Shown here: piece after piece, positions 44,868 through 51,956 of the stretch
How positions within the stretch are numbered: position 1 is the first letter of the stretch
Layout: every line of letters begins with the position of its first letter
Source of the DNA: Arthrobacter bambusae
GTDB lineage: Bacteria > Actinomycetota > Actinomycetes > Actinomycetales > Micrococcaceae
Length of the DNA: 64,000 nucleotides
Assembly (NCBI RefSeq): GCF_030812595.1
Contig: NZ_JAUSSZ010000001.1
Location: 248,001-312,000 of the forward strand
Direction of reading: 5' to 3'
The notes under the pieces: model-generated
Database searches by the model: none
Told to the model about the DNA's origin: nothing
The model's input: the letters and a program-made list of their open reading frames with translations, nothing else
Position numbers and translations under genes: made by a program

Positions 44868-45470
44868 GTGGGAATCATCGTCGCCAATCTGTTTGTCACC
44901 CTCGACGGCGTCTACCAGGCGCCGGGCGGCAGCGAAGAAGATACCGCTGGCGGATTCGCCTTCGGTGGTTGGCAGGCGCCGGTGTCCGATGACGAGGCCG
45001 GCGCTGCCATCGGTGAGGAAATTGGCCGGATCGACGCCCTGCTCCTTGGCCGGAAGACCTACGACATTTTCGCGGCCTACTGGCCGCACCAGTCCGGCGA
45101 TATCGGCAACACGCTCAACCGCGTGCCCAAGTTCGTCGTCTCGAATTCACTGGCTGCGCCGGCGTGGGCGGGCACCAAGGTGCTGCCAAATGCAGAGGCA
45201 GCGGGCCGGCTTCGTGAAGAGTTCGACGAGGTGCACATGTTCGGTAGCGGCGTCCTGATCCGGTCGCTACTTGCCGCGGACGTGCTCGACCGCCTTCACA
45301 TCTGGTTGTATCCGATCACCCTCGGGCAGGGCAAGCGCATCTTTGACGCCGGGACCGTCCCGGCCTCCTTCCGCCTCGCCGAGCCGGCGCGCACCTTCCC
45401 GAAGGGGGCAGTGTCGCTGGTCTACGACCGGGCGGGCAGCGTGGAGACGCAGGACATGCCGGGTGTCTGA
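44868..45470 (+). CDS. Dihydrofolate reductase-family protein (RibD C-terminal type)
   Basis: A 200-residue protein. LFVTLDGVYQAPGG, LLLGRKTYDIFAAYW and MFGSGVLIRSLLAADVLDRL followed by LYPITLGQGKRIF match the YyaP/RibD_C group of DHFR-like reductases, which reduce pterin- or riboflavin-like substrates with NADPH or have unknown function. Start is GTG 44868. It stands alone between the APC permease and hemerythrin genes. Confidence 0.93.
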   Translation: MGIIVANLFVTLDGVYQAPGGSEEDTAGGFAFGGWQAPVSDDEAGAAIGEEIGRIDALLLGRKTYDIFAAYWPHQSGDIGNTLNRVPKFVVSNSLAAPAWAGTKVLPNAEAAGRLREEFDEVHMFGSGVLIRSLLAADVLDRLHIWLYPITLGQGKRIFDAGTVPASFRLAEPARTFPKGAVSLVYDRAGSVETQDMPGV

Positions 45471-45552
45471 AGGGCAAGGTTATCGCTTCCATCATTGCGT
45501 CCGTTGACGGCAGGCATAGGCTGACGACACGACACAATTTGGAAGGAACACG

Positions 45553-46182
45553 ATGGACATCGCAGATGTGATTCTCAACGATCACCACGAACAACGGCGT
45601 CTTTTCGCCCTGCTGGACAGCATGCATGAGAGCGGCGCGGAGGACCTTACCGCTGTATGGAAACGGCTCCGCATCCTTCTCGAAGTTCACGCCAAAGCTG
45701 AAGAAACCATGTTCTACCCGGCCCTGTTGAAGCTCGGCAAGGGAGAGGGCGGCAAGGACTCTGCCGCGGACGAGACAACCGATGCAGTCCACGACCACAA
45801 CGAAATCCGGGACGCAATAGCCGGTGTGGAGACCTACCCTCCCGGCACCCCCGAATGGTGGGCGGCGCTGACCGAAGTCAATAAAGTCAACGGCGACCAC
45901 ATGGCGGAGGAAGAACGCGAAGGACTCTCAGACTTCCGCCAACATGCGTCCCTGGAACTCCGCCACAGCATGGCCCTTGAGTTTTCCATCTTCGAAGCAC
46001 GGCATGCCGCAGGTATCGAAAGCCACGACGTGGACCGCAGGCGTACGTCGAAAATCCGAATCCCTGACGGGGACCAAGGAGCCGAACCCATCGGACCTTG
46101 GGCCTGTGGCCCCGTCCCTGCGCCGGTTCTGGCTAGACTTCGTCGCCCGACGCCGGGGGCGTTTGGGGGAGCTCCGGCTTGA
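45553..46182 (+). CDS. Hemerythrin HHE-domain protein
   Basis: A 209-residue protein with the HHE di-iron domain. Visible ligands are LNDHHEQRRLF, LEVHAKAEETMFYP, DAVHDHNEIRDAI and VNGDHMAEEERE, two repeats of His...HxxxE. It may sense or bind O2 or NO or protect Fe-S proteins. The C-terminal 60 residues are low in similarity and overlap the convergent small gene by 50 bp. ATG 45553 follows GGAAGGA. Confidence 0.92.
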   Translation: MDIADVILNDHHEQRRLFALLDSMHESGAEDLTAVWKRLRILLEVHAKAEETMFYPALLKLGKGEGGKDSAADETTDAVHDHNEIRDAIAGVETYPPGTPEWWAALTEVNKVNGDHMAEEEREGLSDFRQHASLELRHSMALEFSIFEARHAAGIESHDVDRRRTSKIRIPDGDQGAEPIGPWACGPVPAPVLARLRRPTPGAFGGAPA

Positions 46183-46375
46183 TCCATGTGGCGATCACGT
46201 TCACTCCGCCACGGTCATCTCGTTCGCTCTCGATTTGGATGTCGGAAACCGAGGCGCCCATACCCACAAGCTTGTCCCGGTAGGAAAGGATGAGGGCGTT
46301 GAGACTTTCCTCGGTCCACTCGCCCGGACGCATCCTGGTGGAAATTTCAACTGGCTCCGGTTGATAAAGAGTCAC
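46133..46375 (-). CDS. Small conserved-looking protein of unknown function
   Basis: An 80-residue product starting at GTG 46375, preceded by AGGAGG at ideal spacing. It contains EWTEESLNALILSYRDKLVG and SVSDIQIESERDDRGGVNVI, a compact alpha/beta pattern ending in IATWIKPELP. I do not recognise the family. It is convergent with the hemerythrin gene and overlaps its last 50 bp. The upstream frame extension has no ribosome site. Confidence 0.6.
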   Translation of the reverse strand: MTLYQPEPVEISTRMRPGEWTEESLNALILSYRDKLVGMGASVSDIQIESERDDRGGVNVIATWIKPELPQTPPASGDEV

Positions 46376-46473
46376 TCGCTGCCTCCTGGGATGACCGGCC
46401 CCCGGGATGACAAGGGGCTTGGGTCCTTGAGGTTGTTTATGGACAAATGATCCTTCCACGCTAGATCGCATCG

Positions 46474-46502
46474 GCTTTTTGGGCAACGCCTTTTTGGGCA
46501 AC
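46474..46502. repeat. Short tandem repeat in the 46376-46607 gap
   Basis: CTTTTTGGGCAAC occurs twice with a 15-bp period (46475-46487 and 46490-46502). The gap between the small protein gene and the HAD gene shows nothing else I can assign. Confidence 0.6.
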
Positions 46503-46607
46503 GGGCTTTGTGTCCACACTTGGCCTGGGCAGCGCCCGAAATCTGGCTTATTGCCTCAGACCGCGTCACGAAAGGCGCCGTCGCCTAGCCGGCGAGGGGT
46601 CAATTGC

Positions 46608-47321
46608 CTAAGCGCTCGGCGGCCCTGCGAGCTTTCCGATGGGGCTGCTTTCCAGGTCCCGAAGCAGGGCACGGGGATCCGCATAGACCTCAAGCGCACC
46701 TGCCGCGAGGAGTTCGGCTTCGCTGATCCCTCCGCACGTGAGGCCGATGGTGCCTATGTCGAGTCGGGCCGCCGCCTGGACATCCCAGACGGAATCGCCG
46801 ACATAGACGACATCCTCCGACCGTAGTCCGAGGCGTTCGAGAGCCACCTGGAGGATATCGGGGGAGGGCTTGCTCTCGGCGGCGTCAGCTGAACTTGTCA
46901 CGCAGTCGATCCAGGCGTCGGCCTCCAGGATGCCCCGGAGCACGTGGAGGTCCCGCGGGTGCGCCGATGAGGCCAAAGCTACGGCGAATCCGGATTCGGC
47001 GCAGGTTCGCACCAGGTCGGTCGCTGCGTCGAAGGGCCGGATAACCGGCCAGAAGGTCGAGAATATTGCCCCATGGGCCTGTTCAATTTCTTTCCGGGTG
47101 TCTTCGTCCGAATCGGGCGGGAGCAGCCGGTCAAGGAGCCTGTCCCCGCCCATGCCAATGTGCCGGTGGATTGACGCCATGGGAACCGTCAACCCCTGCT
47201 GCCGGAACCCCTGCCACCAGGCGATGGCATGGAAATAGCTTGAGTCCAGCAGGGTTCCGTCTACATCAAACAGGACCCCGCGCTGCTTCAGTGATTTCGC
47301 TTGTTCCTCCATGGCACTCAT
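46608..47321 (-). CDS. HAD-superfamily hydrolase (phosphoglycolate/beta-phosphoglucomutase-like)
   Basis: A 237-residue HAD phosphatase with motif I FDVDGTLLDS, motif II ALASSAHP, motif III Lys in AESKPSPDI and motif IV YVGDSVWDVQAA. The cap domain is the small helical C1 type. It hydrolyses a phosphorylated sugar or metabolite. ATG 47321 follows AAGGAAAG; an upstream start at 47363 lacks one. Confidence 0.94.
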   Translation of the reverse strand: MSAMEEQAKSLKQRGVLFDVDGTLLDSSYFHAIAWWQGFRQQGLTVPMASIHRHIGMGGDRLLDRLLPPDSDEDTRKEIEQAHGAIFSTFWPVIRPFDAATDLVRTCAESGFAVALASSAHPRDLHVLRGILEADAWIDCVTSSADAAESKPSPDILQVALERLGLRSEDVVYVGDSVWDVQAAARLDIGTIGLTCGGISEAELLAAGALEVYADPRALLRDLESSPIGKLAGPPSA

Positions 47322-47408
47322 CTTTCCTTGCTTTTTGCCATCATGGCGGCGGTCCTGGACCATCCAAGCGTGGTGGCTAATTTATCGGTGCGGTACTTGC
47401 ACATTGCC

Positions 47409-47762
47409 TTAGCTCCGGCCGGACGCGTGTTCCATGCAGTACGGCGTCCAAGGCCTTGCCTCCAGGCGGCCCTCCGCGATGGGCTTGCCGCAGATGGCGC
47501 AGAGTCCGTAACTCCCGTCGGTAATCCGCAGCAAAGCGGCCTCGATCTGTTCCAGGCCCACCCGGCTCTGCTCCATGAGGGCGGAAGCCTGGGAAAGTTC
47601 GAAGGCGATCGTACTTCCTTCCGGATCGTGCTCGTCGTCGACGTTCGCGTCCTGCCTGGCGGCGTTTACCGACGTGATGTCGCCTTGGAGGGCTTTCAAG
47701 AGCGCAACCTTGCGGTCACGTTCCTCCTCGAGGAGTATTCGGAACCGCTGCGCATCGACCAT
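47409..47762 (-). CDS. TraR/DksA-type zinc-finger protein
   Basis: A 117-residue protein with an N-terminal coiled coil (RFRILLEEERDRKVALLKAL) and a C-terminal finger. The finger reads YGLCAICGKPIAEGRLEARP and then YCMEH, so the usual fourth Cys is replaced by His (CxxC...CxxH). DksA-like proteins bind the RNA polymerase secondary channel; actinobacterial short forms of unclear target are common. No ribosome site is evident before the start. Confidence 0.88.
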   Translation of the reverse strand: MVDAQRFRILLEEERDRKVALLKALQGDITSVNAARQDANVDDEHDPEGSTIAFELSQASALMEQSRVGLEQIEAALLRITDGSYGLCAICGKPIAEGRLEARPWTPYCMEHASGRS

Positions 47763-47773
47763 GGGACGATAGG

Positions 47774-48061
47774 CTACCGCACAGTTGAGCTACCAGGCTG
47801 GTTGTCGTAGTCCGGGTCCGTAGTGCAGAGCAGTGGCAGGGCGCAGGACCGGGGCAGCGGCTCAGCTTTTGGGTTGGGCTTTCCGCGGACGATGCTATCG
47901 GCGGAGTGGGCGGGATCCCCGTTGTATGGCTGGTCGGAGATGTCGACTATGGGGTACTGCGCCAGATCAACCCCTGCCGGGATGGCGAAGCTGCCGGAGT
48001 CATTGGCGAGGACGCCCAAGCTGACCATTTTGGACAAATCGGCAGAACCCCCAGACTCCAC
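47774..48061 (-). pseudogene. C-terminal fragment of an anti-sigma factor (RskA type)
   Basis: The frame encodes SGSFAIPAGVDLAQYPIVDI and NGDPAHSADSIVRG, the highly typical end of the extracellular RskA/anti-sigma-K domain. The cytoplasmic sigma-binding domain and the membrane helix are missing, and no sigma factor gene lies next to it. The upstream sequence leads into a repeat array. I read it as the surviving 3' end of a deleted sigma/anti-sigma pair. Confidence 0.6.
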
Positions 48062-48233
48062 GGAATCCCGCGATGTGGTCGTTGGAGCAGTGCGCTCGGG
48101 CTAGCTGCGGGCGTCCGGAGGGTAGTCCTCGTCGTCGTGCCCGCACGGTGAGGAGTCGACCACCTGCACAGCGACTCCGAGGTTGTAATATTCGGACTGC
48201 GGATACCCGGGCTCGGTCTGGGCGAATAAATCC

Positions 48234-48325
48234 CCCGAACGCCCGGTCACCTACAGGCCGAATTTCCCGGACGCCCGGTCAGCTAGGGGCCGAATTTCCC
48301 GGACGCCCGGTCACGCGAAAAAATC
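48234..48325 (+). repeat. Repeat array A: about 2.8 copies, 32-bp period
   Basis: Units start at 48234, 48266 and 48298. Each contains CCCG(A/G)ACGCCCGGTCA; the first two continue with a variable CTA-containing stretch and GGCCGAATTT. The first unit holds the core CCCGGTCACCTACAG, which appears as its reverse complement in array B next door. No coding function is evident, and the sequence is non-coding between an anti-sigma fragment and the quinone oxidoreductase gene. Confidence 0.8.
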
Positions 48326-48326
48326 G

Positions 48327-48516
48327 GGATGGGCTGCTGTAGGTGAGTGGGCGCTGGTGGATGGGCTGCTGTAGGTGACCGGGGGTTGGTGGATGGGCTG
48401 CTGTAGGTGACCGGGGGTTGGTGGATGGGCTGCTGTAGGTGACCGGGGGTTGGTGGATGGGCTGCTGTAGGTGAGTGGGCGTTGGTGGATGGGCCGCTGT
48501 AGGTGAGCAGGGGGAG
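48327..48516 (-). repeat. Repeat array B: six 32-bp tandem units
   Basis: Units start at 48327, 48359, 48391, 48423, 48455 and 48487. Units 2-4 are identical; units 1, 5 and 6 diverge in their second half. The unit begins GGATGGGCTGCTGTAGGTGA. There are no spacers, so it is a minisatellite and not a CRISPR. Read on the minus strand it contains CCCGGTCACCTACAG, the core of array A, so the two arrays lie in opposite orientation. The array ends a few bases before the stop of the oxidoreductase gene (48518). Confidence 0.93.
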
Positions 48517-48517
48517 A

Positions 48518-49546
48518 TCAGGATGGAGGTGCGACGTCGATGAGCACTTTACCGATGGTGCCCTGCTCAACCGCGTCATGTGCTGCGGCGGTCGCTTGCA
48601 GCGGGAAACGGGTCAGAGGCAGGCCGTGTTCTTCACCAACGCGCAGCGCGCCGGCCTCCAGCGCCTCGGAGACCGCGGCCACGGCGTGCTGTTTCTGCTC
48701 GTCCGTCACGGTGTACGTGAGGATGAACTGGTAGCGGATGTTCTTCGTCATGCTTTCACGGACGGGAACTGTCACTGATTCCCCTGGATTCGCCGCGTAG
48801 ATGGCTATGGTTCCGCTTGGCTTGAGAACCTGCACATCTGAGTCGATGTTGGCTGGAGCGTTTACGTCAACGATGGTGTCGACGCCGCCGGGGACGGCTG
48901 CACGGACGGCAGCCACGACGTCGTCGGTGGTGTAGTTGATGACTGTATGGGCCCCGGCGAGGCGTGCGAGTTCAGCTTTCCGGTCTCCGCTGACGGTCGT
49001 GATGACGGTTGCTCCGGCCCAGCCCGCGAGCTGAATTGCAGCGTGTCCAACTGCGCCTGCGCCTCCGGTGATCAGAACCGTTCGACCCGCCAACGATCCG
49101 GGGGAGAGCCTGGCAGGGCCATCCTCGTTCGAGCTCAACGCCCGATGCGCCGTCAGGGCCGGGATTCCGAGGGACGCGCCTGTGTCGAAGGATTCGGCGT
49201 CCGGAAGAACCAGTGCTTTGGCCGCCGATACAACCGCGTACTCCTGTGCTGTGCCTTCATGGCTGCCCCAGGCGACGTCCCAGAGCCAGACGCGGTCTCC
49301 GACGCTAAGCCCTGTTACTCCGGAGCCGACCTCGTCGATCACGCCGGCACCGTCCTGATTGGGAACCTTCGGTGCTTCCAGCGGCCGGCTTCCTCCTCCG
49401 CCTGCCCGGGACTTCCAGTCGGTGGGGTTCACACCGGACACGACCACGCGGACCCGGACCTCACCCGGGCCGGGAGCAGCCAAGGGCTTGTCCTGAAGCT
49501 TCAGCACCGAGGACGAACCTGTCTGGTCGTACACAATCGCCTTCAC
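48518..49546 (-). CDS. NADPH:quinone reductase-like zinc-independent MDR oxidoreductase
   Basis: A 342-residue medium-chain reductase. GVNPTDWKSR and PNQDGAGVIDEVGSGVTGLS are the catalytic-domain signature, VLITGGAGAVGHAAIQLAGW the NADPH-binding loop. Zinc-ligand cysteines are absent, as in quinone oxidoreductases. Start is GTG 49546 with GGAGAAG upstream. The gene is divergent from a TetR operon. It reduces quinones or enones. Confidence 0.93.
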   Translation of the reverse strand: MKAIVYDQTGSSSVLKLQDKPLAAPGPGEVRVRVVVSGVNPTDWKSRAGGGGSRPLEAPKVPNQDGAGVIDEVGSGVTGLSVGDRVWLWDVAWGSHEGTAQEYAVVSAAKALVLPDAESFDTGASLGIPALTAHRALSSNEDGPARLSPGSLAGRTVLITGGAGAVGHAAIQLAGWAGATVITTVSGDRKAELARLAGAHTVINYTTDDVVAAVRAAVPGGVDTIVDVNAPANIDSDVQVLKPSGTIAIYAANPGESVTVPVRESMTKNIRYQFILTYTVTDEQKQHAVAAVSEALEAGALRVGEEHGLPLTRFPLQATAAAHDAVEQGTIGKVLIDVAPPS

Positions 49547-49645
49547 GTCTTCTCCAATGCATCGGTTTACCCGTGGCCTGCTTTACAGGACCAACCTATC
49601 GAAGGACGGCGGCCGACTTCCCTTACATCACGATGGGTCCAAACC

Positions 49646-49658
49646 TCTACAGTGTAGA
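49646..49658. promoter_or_regulatory. Candidate TetR operator
   Basis: TCTACA-G-TGTAGA is a perfect 13-bp palindrome lying 75 bp upstream of the TetR gene (49733) and 88 bp or more from the divergent oxidoreductase gene. A further GTAGAC half-site follows at about 49667. Probable operator for the regulator next to it. Confidence 0.45.
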
Positions 49659-49732
49659 CATCAGGCGTAGACTTGCGGCAGTGCAAGTGCCTTTCCGGGA
49701 TTCCCGGCGGCCCGGGGAGCTCGGAGAAAATC

Positions 49733-50440
49733 ATGGAACGTGACGACACTGCAGGGCACCGTGCGGGACCTGGCCCCCTCAACCGCAGGACTGTGCTGCG
49801 GGCGGCGTTGGATCTGGTGGATGAACACGGGCTCGAGGCGTTGAGCATGCGCCGGCTCGGGCAGGTCCTCGGCCGTGATCCAATGGCGGTATACCGGTAT
49901 ACCGCCAACCGGAAAGAAGTGCTCGCCGGGGTTGCGGAACTGGTCTTGGAGGAACTGGAAACGTTCCCGGACGATGTGCATTGGCAGGGCCAGCTGCGCC
50001 GGATGGCCCATGAACTGCGCCGGGTCTGCCTGCGGCATCCGAACGTGGTGCCGTTGCTGGTCACCGGTCCGCTGTCCACGCCCCTGGGTCTGCGCCCGGC
50101 CGGAACGCTGCGGCCTTTGGAGCAGATCCTGGGGATCCTGATCCGTGCCGGTTTCTCCCCGCGCGGTGCGTTGCACGTCTACCGTGCCTTTTACGGCTTC
50201 CTCTACGGACACATCCTCAACGAACTCCAGGAACTCATCGCGGACCCGCACGAAAACGAGGCACTGCTGCGACTCGGACTCCAGCGCCTGTCGCTGCGGG
50301 ACTTCCCGCACCTGCGCAGCCTGGCCCCGGAGCTGCTCGAATACGACGGCGCCCAGGAGCTGGATGAGGGAATCAGCATCCTCCTGGCCGGGCTCGGGCA
50401 ACACCTCAAAGACACCACCGCAGCCGCTGAAGGGGCATGA
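49733..50440 (+). CDS. TetR-family regulator (TetR_C type)
   Basis: A 235-residue regulator. RRTVLRAALDLVDEHGLEAL, then SMRRLGQVLGRDPMAVYRYT form the helix-turn-helix. The C-terminal part matches the TetR/VCBS-C ligand domain (LLVTGPLSTPLGLRPAGTLR, GFLYGHILNELQELI). ATG 49733 follows GGAGAAAATC. Its stop overlaps the start of the next gene (ATGA at 50437), so the two are translated together. Confidence 0.92.
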   Translation: MERDDTAGHRAGPGPLNRRTVLRAALDLVDEHGLEALSMRRLGQVLGRDPMAVYRYTANRKEVLAGVAELVLEELETFPDDVHWQGQLRRMAHELRRVCLRHPNVVPLLVTGPLSTPLGLRPAGTLRPLEQILGILIRAGFSPRGALHVYRAFYGFLYGHILNELQELIADPHENEALLRLGLQRLSLRDFPHLRSLAPELLEYDGAQELDEGISILLAGLGQHLKDTTAAAEGA

Positions 50441-50964
50441 TCATGAAGATTTTCCAGCGCGACCGCAGCGGCACCGCGACGGACTCGTTGCAGACGTACC
50501 TGCACAGCCACCTGATCGCCGCCGCAGCAGGCGAACGTCTCTTCGCCCACGCGGCCGGGACCTGGCGGGACTCGCCCGAGGGGGCGACCATCGCACGGCT
50601 CCGGAACGATGTTCGCACCGACAAAGACGCCCTGCACGGGATCGCCGAAACGCTCGGGATGGGCATCCCCGCCTATAAAAAGCCCTTCGCGAGGGCCGGG
50701 GCCCTGCTTGGCTCCCTCGGACCCATCAATCCCTTCCACGCCAGAACCGGCGCCGCCGAACAACTTGAACTCGAAGCCCTCATCAGCGCCGTGACCGGAA
50801 AATCGCTGCTCTGGAAGACCTTGGTGGTGTTGTCCCGCACTGAGCCACGCATCGGGCAGGACCGTGTCACAGAACTGTTGGACCGGGCCACCGCACAACT
50901 CCGCGTACTCGAAGCTCTCCTCCTCGACACGGCGCCGGACCGGTTCGCCGACCCCGACCTGTAA
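50437..50964 (+). CDS. Helical protein of unknown function coupled to TetR
   Basis: A 175-residue protein (or 173 from ATG 50443). It is predicted mostly helical: TDSLQTYLHSHLIAAAAGER, then FAHAAGTWRDSPEGATIARL and TAQLRVLEALLLDTAPDRFA. Scattered His, Glu and Asp at helix spacing recall ferritin-like or four-helix bundle proteins, but no complete di-iron motif is certain. Translational coupling to the TetR gene suggests its expression follows the regulator's ligand. Family not recognised. Confidence 0.72.
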   Translation: MIMKIFQRDRSGTATDSLQTYLHSHLIAAAAGERLFAHAAGTWRDSPEGATIARLRNDVRTDKDALHGIAETLGMGIPAYKKPFARAGALLGSLGPINPFHARTGAAEQLELEALISAVTGKSLLWKTLVVLSRTEPRIGQDRVTELLDRATAQLRVLEALLLDTAPDRFADPDL

Positions 50965-51039
50965 GACGTACGGCGGAGAACCCGGCGCCTGATGTTCGCA
51001 CGTTGCGTGACCTACGTGTGCCCGGCTTGCGTGGCTTGG

Positions 51040-51696
51040 CTATTGGGTGGGCGTTCCGTTGTGCTGACGTGAGGTTCGCTTTGCCCATGCACCGAGGAGT
51101 TCCTTGACGCGTCCGGTTTCCGCGGCGGCAACGAGCTGGGTGGCTAGTGCCGACGCTTTGACGTTTGTGTTCTGGCTGTATGCCGCGAGCCGGTCGAATG
51201 CTTCGGTCGGGCCGATGTTGAAGTAGCCCATGAGGATGCCCTTGGCCTGTTTGATGACACTGCGGCTGGCATAGGCGTTCACTAGGGCGGAAGCGGCGGC
51301 GTGGCCGCTCTCGATCGCTATTGAACGGGTCAGGTCGACAGTGAGGCCGTGAATCGCCGTGATCTTTCCGGTTTCATCCCGGTCGGCCTCGGCGACCGTG
51401 AGGACCCGGTGCTCCCGTCCGGTGCTGTCGATGATGCGGTGGAAGTTGGATGCTTGACCGCCATCACGGGCGAGGGTTTCAATGAGCTGCCTGGCTGCAT
51501 CCCTGTCCTCCGCATGCATGTGGGCGAGGACCAGGTCGCGGGTAGGAACGATTTCACCGCGCGTGTAGCGGTGCATCCGGTACAGGCCGTCGGACCACTC
51601 ACTCCGGCCAGTTTCCAGCGACAGCAGAAACGAACCCGTGGGGCATACTTCGCCTTCCGGAAGGGGGAAACCGTACGACACACGGTCCTCGGACAT
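51040..51696 (-). CDS. PAS-ANTAR RNA-binding regulator
   Basis: A 218-residue protein with a PAS-3 sensor domain (about residues 22-125; WSDGLYRMHRYTRGEIVPTR, FHRIIDSTGREHRVLTVAEA). A C-terminal ANTAR three-helix domain follows (SRSVIKQAKGILMGYFNIGP then TEAFDRLAAYSQN). ANTAR domains bind paired hexaloop hairpins in mRNA leaders and act as antiterminators. It diverges from the formate dehydrogenase operon across a 260-bp region in which I see no clear dual-hexaloop hairpin. Confidence 0.93.
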   Translation of the reverse strand: MSEDRVSYGFPLPEGEVCPTGSFLLSLETGRSEWSDGLYRMHRYTRGEIVPTRDLVLAHMHAEDRDAARQLIETLARDGGQASNFHRIIDSTGREHRVLTVAEADRDETGKITAIHGLTVDLTRSIAIESGHAAASALVNAYASRSVIKQAKGILMGYFNIGPTEAFDRLAAYSQNTNVKASALATQLVAAAETGRVKELLGAWAKRTSRQHNGTPTQ

Positions 51697-51956
51697 TCGT
51701 CACCTCTTGGGAGATCGGGGCCGCCTGCGCGGCCTCCAAAGATATTAACGCCCGACCTGAGCCGCGGAAACTCCCGCAGGCCTTCATTACGAGCCTGTTC
51801 GGGCAGGTCAGTCAAGCGTGTCAGGGAGTGGCGGTAGACGTCAGGTGAGAGCCCTGGTCGAGGTACCAGAGTCGTGGCGTCCTAAAAGTGACCCGGCGGG
51901 AGAACACGCGCAACGTTGTCCTGTTGCTCCAGGCCGGGACGGGATATGCTCCTGAA

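Noticed and set aside
48327..48516. CRISPR array
   Set aside because: Units are contiguous 32-bp copies with no spacers, and no cas genes are nearby; it is a minisatellite.
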